This document shows, piece after piece, positions 56,210 through 64,000 of a stretch of DNA of 64,000 bases. Source of the DNA: Lamellibrachia columna (lineage: Eukaryota; Annelida; Polychaeta; Sabellida; Siboglinidae); NCBI GenBank assembly GCA_963662155.1, contig OY759263.1, positions 12,440,015-12,504,014 on the forward strand, read 5' to 3'. Position numbers and translations under genes: made by a program. The notes under the pieces were generated by a model. The model searched no databases, was not told the origin of the DNA, and saw only the letters and a list, made by a program, of their open reading frames with translations. Every line of letters begins with the position of its first letter. Positions within the stretch are counted from its first letter, which is position 1.

Positions 56210-56330
56210 TATATTTAGTTAATCACTTGAGTGATATTCTTGATTATAATTGCAAATGGTTAGTTTTCGTGTACTCTTATAGGTGCAAAGGCCCCAAAAA
56301 TGCCTTTGGTTTGGTTAATAATAGGACAAA
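56210..56330 (+). repeat. Stray copy of the acetyltransferase upstream region
   Basis: GATATTCTTGATTATAATTG, TGCAAATGGTTAG and CTCTTATAGGTGCA match 920-985. A shorter piece lies at 52190-52225. Neither is followed by an exon 1. Confidence 0.6.
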
Positions 56331-57234
56331 ACTGCTGGCCTCGACAATTTGAGAATGTGCCATGTTTTTAATTAATCCGGCGCCAAATCATGTGTGACAT
56401 AGTTTTAGTTGAGGTACTTAGTCGTTTAACTATGCGTTGTGTGGCTGATGTGTTGTGTTTTGTGGTGAGACCGGCTTCTAACAGGACACTGGCGGTAAAG
56501 ATGGCCCTCCTGGCGGACAATTCAGAAGAACCGCAATTTATCCGGTAGGTGGACGCGCGAGGTTAAGCGGAAACGCGTAAAGAAAGTTATTGCTCAATTT
56601 TTTTATTGTTACTGCGAAATTCGTAGTTTATGATTTCGTATTTTTATTTGTTTCGACATATGGACTGTTAGAAAACAAGGTAATCGTTTACTTAACTGGC
56701 CTAAATTATTAGGACTTTATGCCGTCTGTTTTTCCAGCATTTTTGTACCTGAATGCGTTCCTTACATCATTCCGCATATGTTCCAGTAAAAAAAGTTAAT
56801 GTATTCTTTAAAAATATTGTGTTTTAGGCCACTTTTAATAAGTTTTACACCTCAAAACAGCGGAACCGATCGCATAATAAACATGGCCCGTGTGTGATTT
56901 GCGCATTAGTCACGCCTCGGTGCCATCAGAACCACGAAGGCAATGTTTGTGTGTATTGGGCATACAATTACGCAACGTAAAAAAATGAAGAGAAAACATT
57001 TAGAAAATAGGCTCCAAAAATGTTTCAAACGAAGAAATTCTAGAAAAAAAATTAAAACATTCTCCACAGTTTTCATATTAAACGCAACATTTGTAGAGCA
57101 CATACAGTCACTTCTAACGTAATATTTCATATTTTATTTAATGAAATATTTGATGTTGCAAATATTATTTGTATGAAAATTATGTGGTCAATATTAGATG
57201 TTATACGCATGCGCAACTACAAGGGGACATCTCA

Positions 57235-57950
57235 TTGCATGTCATTGTTAATATAATTAAATTTAAAAGAATGCATGGGTTAAATTATCTGTCATTTGGT
57301 GAACAAAGATTATTGTTTTTGTAATTAAAAATGATACAGATGATATTGCATGTCATGTGCATCTTTAAAGGGAAAATTCACTGCATGTCATTGTTAATAT
57401 AATTAAATTTAAAAGAATGCAGGGATTAAATTATCTGTCGTTTGGTGAACAAAGGTTTTTTTTGTTAAATTATGCTGATATTCCATGTCTGGTTTCCTTC
57501 TGATGGGAAGGGGTATTGTTAATATAATTAAATTTAAAAGAATGTAGGGTTAAATTATCTGTCATTTGGTGAACAAAGATTATTGTTTTTGTAATTAAAA
57601 ATGATACTGATGATATTGCCTGTCATGTGCATCTTTAAAGGGAAAATTCACTGCATGTCATTGTTAATATAATTAAATTTAAAAGAATGCAGGGATTAAA
57701 TTATCTGTCGTTTGGTGAACAAAGGTTTTTTTTTTAAAATTATGCTGATATTCCATGTCTGGTTTCCTTCTGATGGGGAGGGGTATTGTTAATATAATTA
57801 AATTTAAAAGAATGTAGGGTTAAATGATCTGTAGTTTGGTGAACAAAGGTTGTTTTTAAATTATGCTGATATTGCATGTCTGGTTTCCTTCTGATGGGGA
57901 GGGAGGGGGACAGGGAGGGAGGGAGGTATTCTGTGTTGTACATTTTTGCA
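57235..57950. repeat. Tandem repeat, about 130-146 bp alternating units
   Basis: Five copies of TTGTTAATATAATTAAATTT spaced 129-146 bp (near 57244, 57390, 57518, 57661, 57787). Two spacer types alternate: ATTACAAAAA/GTGCATCTTTAAAGGG-type and CATGTCTGGTTTCCTTCTGA-type. Confidence 0.88.
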
Positions 57951-58440
57951 GCAATATCCTGCGAAATCGTGATGTAGTACCGCCTTGCCAGTGATTAATG
58001 GGAAGAAGAAGATATAGCTCAGAAATAATTGTAATTGTTCATATTAAATAACATTAATTAGTTTCTCATAATACATGTGAATTAAAAGCATCATGTCATT
58101 GCGCATACACACATTCATCAAAATATATAACATTAATTAACATATTAGTAATTAATTAATCCACGTGCTACACTATTGTAACTGCTAGTGTGATTTTGAC
58201 GTGTAATAAATAAAACACAAAAGTTTACAGTTATTTAGCTTTCTTAAAGGGATGGAGTCGTCACAGAGTATTCAGTATCCTTGCCACAATAATTACGTAA
58301 AAACAGAAATGTATTATTATCATTATGGGACTACATAACTTTTCATTATCATTACAAGCCATCATTGTCAGTTTCGTTATCATTACCATCAATGGCCAGT
58401 TATATGTAATGAACTAAAGGCCACTAGGCATTTAATATGC
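57951..58440. other. Unassigned stretch in the palindrome centre
   Basis: AT-rich; no gene is seen. Confidence 0.4.
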
Positions 58441-58458
58441 AGTAGTTATAGCAACTGG

Positions 58459-58785
58459 GTGGACTTCGTCAAGTCCGGGTGTGAGAAGTCCTTGGCTGAG
58501 GTTCAGACGGATAGTTTTAGTTTTGAGTGTAGGGGATGTACGAGGATGAAGGAACTTGAATTGGAGTTAGAACAGCTGAGGCTGCTCATTGTGGCAGTGG
58601 TGGGAAGGGAGCAGGTGGTTTGTGCCAGTGGTTCTGGTGAGGGGACAGTGGATAAAGTGGGGGAAGACGACGAGAGAGATGCTAGGGTGAACTCACCTCA
58701 GCCTGGGAGGAGGTTGAGAGGAGGTAAGGTGACAGGTCGTAGGGAGATGGGACGGAAGGAGACGGGACATAGGGAGACAGGATGA
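58459..58785 (+). pseudogene. CR1-type ORF1, N-terminal fragment
   Basis: Homologous to the 45.6-kb ORF1 but on the plus strand and cut short. FVKSGCEKSLAEVQTDSF, then CRGC (end of a possible zinc finger), MKELELELEQLRLL (coiled coil) and TGRREMGRKETGHRETG before a stop at 58785. The esterase domain is missing. It keeps the CxxC that the 45.6-kb copy has lost. Confidence 0.75.
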
Positions 58786-58789
58786 AAGG

Positions 58790-59340
58790 AATAAGGTAAA
58801 TTGCTGTAGGAAATCTTTGCCCAAGCCTAAATAATAACACTATTTAGTAAGTATTTACATCGTGTGGCTTTCTTCCGCGCACTGAGGGCCTCGGTCCGAG
58901 ACAGTTGCACAAAAGAAATTGTGTAGCATTTGCACGAACTGCCGTGACGAGCGCATAACCATCGAATACACATTGAATGCACAGGATTACGTATCCGCTG
59001 GATGTGAGCTGTGAATGTGTTATCGGTCATTCGATCAAGAAATGTGTATTCAGACAAATCGGTGATACTACAACTGCACATAGACACAGCATATACGTGA
59101 AAAGCAATACATATGTGGTTTGGTTACTCACCAGTTTAGAATTATTGAAAAAACTAAATATGTATTTGGTGTACCCCAAAAATATGAATATGCATATAAT
59201 TTAATTATTATTTGTAAATTATTTAAATGAACATGTTAATGTAAAGAGATTATATTAAATTGTAAATTTATATAAATTGACTTAAATTTATATAAATTGA
59301 CTCAATTAAATTAAAGTACTCCTTCACTCCCTCCTTAAAG
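58790..59340. other. Unassigned stretch
   Basis: No gene. TTTATATAAATTGACT is duplicated at 59269-59302. Confidence 0.4.
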
Positions 59341-60152
59341 TTGCACATGCGCAAGACATGCAATATCATCAGTATATTTTTTTGTTACAAAAACAATAAC
59401 CTTTGTTCACCAAACGACAGATAATTAACCCATGCATTCTTTTCAATTTAGTTATGTTAACAATGACATGCAATGAGTTGTCCCTTTAAAGTTGCACATG
59501 CGCATGACATGCAATATCAACAGTATAATTTTTAATTACAAAAACAATAGTCTTTGTTCACCAAACGAGAAAAAAAAAATTATTATATTAACAATGAAAT
59601 GCAATGAGGTGTCCCCTTGTAGTTGCGCATGCGCATAGCATCTAATATCAACCAAATAATGTATAAAAAAAACAATATTTGCAACATCAAATATTTAATT
59701 AAATAAAAGATGAAATATTACGTTACAAGTGACTGTATGTGCTCTACAAATGTTGCGTTTAATATAAAAACTGGGGAGAATTTTTTATTTTTTGTAGAAT
59801 TCTTTCGTTTGAAACATTTTTTGAGCTTACTTTCTCTTTTTTTATCTTAATTTTTTACGATGCGTAATTGTACGCGCGATACACACAAAGATTGCCTTCG
59901 CGGTTCTGATGGCACCGAGGCGTGACTAATGCGCAAATCGCTCACGCGCCATGTTTATCATGCAATTGTTTTGATGTGTAAAACTGATTAAAAGTGGCCT
60001 AAAACACAATATTTTTAAAGAATATATGAAATTTTTTTAGTGGAACATATGCGGAATGATGTAAGGAACGCATTCAGGTACAAAAATGCTGTAAAAACCA
60101 TCGGCATAAACCTCTAATAATTTAGGCCAGTTAAGTAAACGATTACCGAAAA

Positions 60153-60600
60153 CAAATATGAAGTTCCTACGGAAGCGCAGTATGCGCTTATTATTCTGTT
60201 CAAATTCGATATCGGCATATTATCGCCGCCATTTTCATACTGGAGGTGATTTTGCACCAGAAATAACGCATCTAGTCGCTATCTGAAAGTAAGTGACGTA
60301 CGGGTCAGAACGGACGAGTTATTTTCCTGCTCCCATATGTTAACCGTATCTGCAACATTTTACACGACTGTCGGTTTCTGCTTATATAGACTAGTAGCAT
60401 GAAGACTCTACCCTGAATCACTGGCACTGCCATCAAGACTAGCGATGTCCGACAACTCTGAAGGGGTAATACCACTATATACCTAGTTTATTGTTTCACA
60501 CGAAAATATAGTGTATTAAATTGTGATATGTGAATTTAAACAATCTGTATAATGTGACATTAGTGCAATTGAACAGGCATGTTCACAAGTTTGTTTGTAG
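60153..60600. other. Unassigned stretch
   Basis: No gene or repeat recognised. Confidence 0.4.
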
Positions 60601-61771
60601 AAGCCTTGTCTTGTCTTGTAGTATTACTGGCCAACACTCCGACCTATGCCATGGAGTCAAATGGTCAGGGTTGGGTGCGCATGCTATTTAGTCATGTTTG
60701 TTTGGGACTAAGTGTGTGAGCGCTTGCTTAAATTGCTGTGGTTCTGTGATGTTGGCTGTTGCATCTGGTAATGAATTCCAATTTTTTATTGTTCGTGGAA
60801 AATAAGAAAATTTGTAACAGTTCTTGCTCGCGTGTATGGTGTTGAAGGCTTTGCTATTTAGATGCCGCGAGTGGCGTTTGATGGGTTGGAGGAGGTTTGC
60901 GACAGGCAATGATAGATGACTGTGGATGGCTTTGTGAAATATGGTGAGCCGTCTGTTTGTTCTCCTGGTTGTTAGTAGCTCTAGGTGTAATTTTTTAATC
61001 ATTTCTGACACACACCCAGTTTCTCTGGATGTGTAGTCGTCGTGGCAAAAGCGAGCCGCTCGTCTTTGTACCATCTCTATTTTGTTAATGAGAACCTGGG
61101 TGTGGGGGTCCCATACGGATGATGAATATTCTAGGAGTGGGCGAACAAGGGTTGTGTAGGCGGTTGTTTTGATGTTTTTGGGGCATGAGTGGACATTCCG
61201 TCTGACGAATGCAAGTGTGCGGTTAGCTGAGGCTGTGATCTGATGGATGTGTTTGTTCCAGGTGAGATCTTTGGTGATACAGACTCCTAGATAGGGATGA
61301 CTGTCAGTTTCTTGTAGTGTTGAATCTCCTAGTGTGTAATTGTAGTGTTTTATATGTCTTGCGTGTGTAATTCTCATGGCGAAGCATTTTTGGGTATTGA
61401 AATGCATTTGCCAGTCATGTTTCCATTGTGCCAGCATGTTTAGATCTTTCTGGAGTTCGTGTGAGTCAAACTCATTTTTTATTTCTCTATAGAGGACACA
61501 GTCATCTGCAAACAGACGGACTGTGGAGTGAATATTGTCAGGTAGGTCATTGATGTATATGAGGAAAAGTAACGGTCCCAGTACCTTGCCCTGGGGTACA
61601 CCCGAAACAACGTTGGTCCAGGTCGAGTGTTCTCCACCGACAACAACTGTTTGTTTGCGACATTTAAGGAAGTTTGAGATCCAGGTGTGTGTATTATTGT
61701 GGATGCCATATCTGTTTAATTTATTTAGAAGCCGGTTGTGGAGGACGGTGTCAAATGCTTTTGATGTCATA
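60600..61771 (-). mobile_element. Jockey-like non-LTR retrotransposon, 5'-truncated
   Basis: Starts inside the RT palm at SKAFDTV (61764) and ends after a short AAGACAAGACAAGG tail near 60612. The 5' break is joined to the plus-strand L2-like fragment through GTCAT. Confidence 0.8.
60688..61770 (-). CDS. Reverse transcriptase, C-terminal two-thirds, open frame
   Basis: 360 codons without a stop. Motifs in order: SKAFDTVLHNRLL, VSGVPQGKVLGPLLFLIYIN (K where S is usual), RLFADDCVLY (catalytic FADD), HPYLGVCI, TLVRPLLEYSSSVWDPHT, MVQRRAARF, FSYFPRTIKNWNSLP. These are the RT palm, thumb and C-terminal region of jockey/CR1-type LINEs. The fingers and endonuclease are missing, so it is not autonomous. 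The long open frame suggests a young insertion. Confidence 0.85.
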   Translation of the reverse strand: MTSKAFDTVLHNRLLNKLNRYGIHNNTHTWISNFLKCRKQTVVVGGEHSTWTNVVSGVPQGKVLGPLLFLIYINDLPDNIHSTVRLFADDCVLYREIKNEFDSHELQKDLNMLAQWKHDWQMHFNTQKCFAMRITHARHIKHYNYTLGDSTLQETDSHPYLGVCITKDLTWNKHIHQITASANRTLAFVRRNVHSCPKNIKTTAYTTLVRPLLEYSSSVWDPHTQVLINKIEMVQRRAARFCHDDYTSRETGCVSEMIKKLHLELLTTRRTNRRLTIFHKAIHSHLSLPVANLLQPIKRHSRHLNSKAFNTIHASKNCYKFSYFPRTIKNWNSLPDATANITEPQQFKQALTHLVPNKHD

Positions 61772-62432
61772 TCGCGACTGGACTATGGAAATGGCCTCCT
61801 TTATGGCGTACCTGATCAGTTACTGGACAAGCAGCAGAGAGTCCAGAATGTGGCAGCTAGCATTGTGATCAAAGCCAGTCGCTATGACTCCATCACATCC
61901 ATCCTACAGACTCTCCATTGGCTTCCTGTCCGGTACTGTATAGAGTACAAGGTCGTACTGATGACGTTCAAAGCCCTTCATCTGCTAGCGCTGAGCTACA
62001 TCACAGACCTGCTCCAGTTCTGCCAACCCTGCAGACCGTTGCTATCCTCATCAGACTCTCTTCTGACTGTACGTAGTGCATATCTCCGCCATTATGGTGA
62101 TCGTGCCTTCTGTATCGCTGCTCCTCGCCTGTGGAACAGTCTTCCCCATGAGATACGAAAATATGAGTCTCTATACACCTTTAAAAGACTCTTGAAAAAT
62201 ATCTTGTTTAAACGCGCTTATTATTCTTAACTGTCAAATTTATTCGACTTTTAGTGCTATGTCCTATGAACTTGGATTTGCTATGTTTTTTATGTTTTTG
62301 TTTATTTATCTATTTATTTATTTTTTTATGTTGACTGTCTTTAACTATGTTTGTGTCAGCGCCTTTGAACAGGGTCACCTGGATCCATGGCGCTCTAAAA
62401 GTGCTCTAATTATTATTATTATTATTATTATT
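61766..62432 (+). mobile_element. L2-like non-LTR retrotransposon 3' end (arm B)
   Basis: Frame SRLDYGNGLLYGVPDQLLDK, LHWLPVRYCIEYKVVLMTFK, RAFCIAAPRLWNSLPHEIRK to the stop at 62230. A 3' UTR and (ATT)n at 62409-62432 follow. This copy keeps an uninterrupted frame where arm A has breaks. Confidence 0.85.
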
Positions 62433-62464
62433 CTAAAGATATCTTTGAAGCAACTGCACTTTCA

Positions 62465-62648
62465 GGGTCAGAAAAGTGAAAGCAGAGAATACACAAAAAG
62501 AAAACATGAATATTGGCAAGAAGATATCTTCAACAAAAGACAAGATGTTTCTAATTCAGAATCTGCCTGTGAGGAAGATACTGTTTGTGGTGTTGTTCAC
62601 GTCACTGTAGCTGAAATAAAAGAAAAGAAAATTGAGATTTACAACTAG
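62465..62648 (+). CDS. Small conserved frame, possible terminal exon (arm B)
   Basis: After CTTTCAG: GQKSESREYTKRKHEYWQED to VHVTVAEIKEKKIEIYN and stop. AATAAA lies near 62868 in the following AT-rich DNA. The frame is kept in both arms (see 47670-47876). Function unknown. Confidence 0.35.
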
Positions 62649-63224
62649 GCTTTGGAATGAACAATAGCTAAGAGTGCTTTTGAAACAAACCCAGGAAAAC
62701 ATTTCTCAAACTTGTGAGTACATGTGCACATGTAACGTTTGACAAACATTTGACTGGAATGCTATCTCAGAACACAGCTGTTCTTTGTCACCTGCTACCA
62801 TATTCCAGTATTAGTCAAAGTGAGCAAGTAATTATTTTCTGGCTTTTATATAATGTTGGATGTAAATTTAATAAATTAAACAATTGTGTTGTGTTATGAA
62901 TGAAATAAGGTTTTGTTTCATTTGTATTACGTATATGGGTTTCCAAGTAAATTTTCCTATACTTTAACGGAACTGCTATTTAACTCCACAAATGCAATGT
63001 TTGTAATATAATAGTAATATAGGTTTAGATAAAGAAGGGTACTATTAATTTTTTTCAGAGGGATTTTACTTTTCAATGTATGTTATAACATGTAGTGTTT
63101 AGTCACATGGAAGTTATTTTCATGAGTTTTTATTTATATTTATCTTATATGTTCAAGATGATATAACATTTTATGATTTTGTGAATTACACATGCCATCA
63201 TCCTTCATGCTGTAACCAACAATA

Positions 63225-63575
63225 TTCATATTCCGACCTGTGATCAAAGTCAGCACCCTTCTAAACTGTGATCAAAGTCAGCACACTTCAGAACTGTGAT
63301 CAAAGTCAGCACACTTCTTAACTGTAATCAAGGTCAGCACCCTTATGACCTGTGATCATGCCCTCGAAGTCAGCACCCTTATAACATGTGGTCATGCCCT
63401 CGAAGTCAGCACCCTTATCACCTGTGACCATGCCCTCAAGGTCAGCACATTATGACCTGTGATCATGCTTTCAAAGTCAGCACCTTTATTACTAGTGATC
63501 ATGCTCTCATTGTCAGCACCCTTATGGCTAGTGATCATGCTCTCATTGTCAGCACCCTTATGACCTGTGATTGGA
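63225..63575. repeat. GTGCTGAC minisatellite (arm B)
   Basis: GATCAAAGTCAGCACCCTT-type units of about 32-36 bp, the inverted counterpart of 46440-46790. Confidence 0.88.
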
Positions 63576-63865
63576 GAGTAAACAATCTTTCTTTTGGAAA
63601 TACTTTGATGTGTGAAACTAAAAGAAACAGCCGCTACCACCTCTCCTCCAAGAAACCAATATCATGTTGTACCTTACATTGATTTTTTTGGAGGATCAGA
63701 TCAGATCAGAAATTATACTTGTTTCCAACTGTTGACAGCAGAGCGTTACGCTTTAAATAGAGCAGGATGGAAGGATGCGACCTCCTGGCGTAAAGTTCAT
63801 GGTCAATATGGCCTATGTGTTTAAGTCAAATGGCAGGATGGAGGGTGTGCCCTCCTGGTGCAAAG

Positions 63866-64000
<135 letters not shown>

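Larger units (their letters stand above)
56660..60152. mobile_element. Foldback-like palindrome with internal tandem repeats
   Basis: Left arm 56660-57260 and right arm 59590-60152 are inverted copies. For example, GCCTCGGTGCCATCAGAACC at 56914 is mirrored near 59911, and CATCATTCCGCATATG at 56766 near 60047. Inside each arm follow tandem units with TTAATATAATTAAATTTAAA (five on the left, 57245-57950) or diverged inverted units (59340-59590). The centre holds an SGNH ORF1 fragment. Long TIRs continued by tandem repeats recall Foldback elements. No transposase is visible. Confidence 0.65.
61766..63690 (+). repeat. Inverted duplication, arm B
   Basis: Mirror of 46330-48545. The 5' limit is the LINE junction at 61766; the 3' limit is near 63690, after CATGTTGTACCTTACATTGA. 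Confidence 0.9.

Overview
This is a window of animal nuclear DNA, not bacterial or viral. It has spliced genes with phase-0 introns and AG acceptors, non-LTR retrotransposons of the CR1/jockey and L2-like groups, a FLYWCH-MULE transposase, very long microsatellites and many kilobase-scale VNTRs. The mix suits a marine invertebrate (lophotrochozoan or invertebrate deuterostome). The sequence alone does not fix the phylum. Most of the window is repeat-derived and open frames of host origin are few.

The only clear host gene family is a cluster of GNAT-fold acetyltransferases resembling vertebrate NAT16 (histidine N-acetyltransferase-like). The ancestral layout is three exons (55 + 77 + 200 codons). 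Copy 1 (1123-3405, +) is complete and open. The other copies are broken or partial: exons 2-3 with frameshifts (15237-16216, +); an exon 1 cut by a CR1 3' end (18100-18231, -); an orphan exon 1 (38432-38596, +); a three-exon pseudogene with a GC donor, a frameshift and a stop (49448-51420, +); and an intact orphan exon 3 (55299-55895, -). Two copies carry a huge (CCCG)n tract at the same place upstream of exon 1 (81-883 and 37961-38269).

Region by region. 0-5 kb: acetyltransferase copy 1 and a (TA)n tract. 5.0-12.3 kb: a DNA transposon relic with long terminal inverted repeats (TIRs), split by a CR1 (5.5-8.0 kb) and a second LINE (9.0-10.6 kb). 13.4-20.8 kb: a segmental duplicate, CR1 pieces and acetyltransferase fragments. 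21-24.7 kb: a solo TIR, then a roughly 1.05-kb satellite joined by (TG)n tracts. 24.9-27 kb: a broken FLYWCH-MULE transposase and its PHD-like exon on the minus strand. 27.4-34.7 kb: minisatellites and a DUF7869-type transposase-like pseudogene whose 3' end is the source of the satellite. 35.4-38 kb: broken minus-strand frames of unknown origin. 39.6-39.9 kb: a Polinton/adenain-type protease fragment. 40.8-44.5 kb: a 62-bp-unit VNTR. 44.6-45.7 kb: a CR1-type ORF1 with an SGNH esterase domain. 46.3-48.5 kb and 61.8-63.7 kb: arms of an inverted duplication that includes an L2-like 3' end and a small conserved reading frame. 52-54.4 kb: the uninterrupted counterpart of 4.9-14.6 kb, then a minus-strand CR1. 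56.6-60.2 kb: a foldback-like palindrome with internal tandem repeats. 60.6-61.8 kb: an open 360-aa jockey-like RT. The window ends in (TG)n.

The most notable items are the nested transposon at 5-12.3 kb and its paralogous empty locus at 52 kb; the DUF7869 element with GGCCGA-rich subterminal repeats in opposite orientation at its two ends, and a satellite made from its 3' end; and the repeated G-quadruplex-capable expansion in the acetyltransferase promoter. Boundaries and identities were read by eye; no search or alignment was run.
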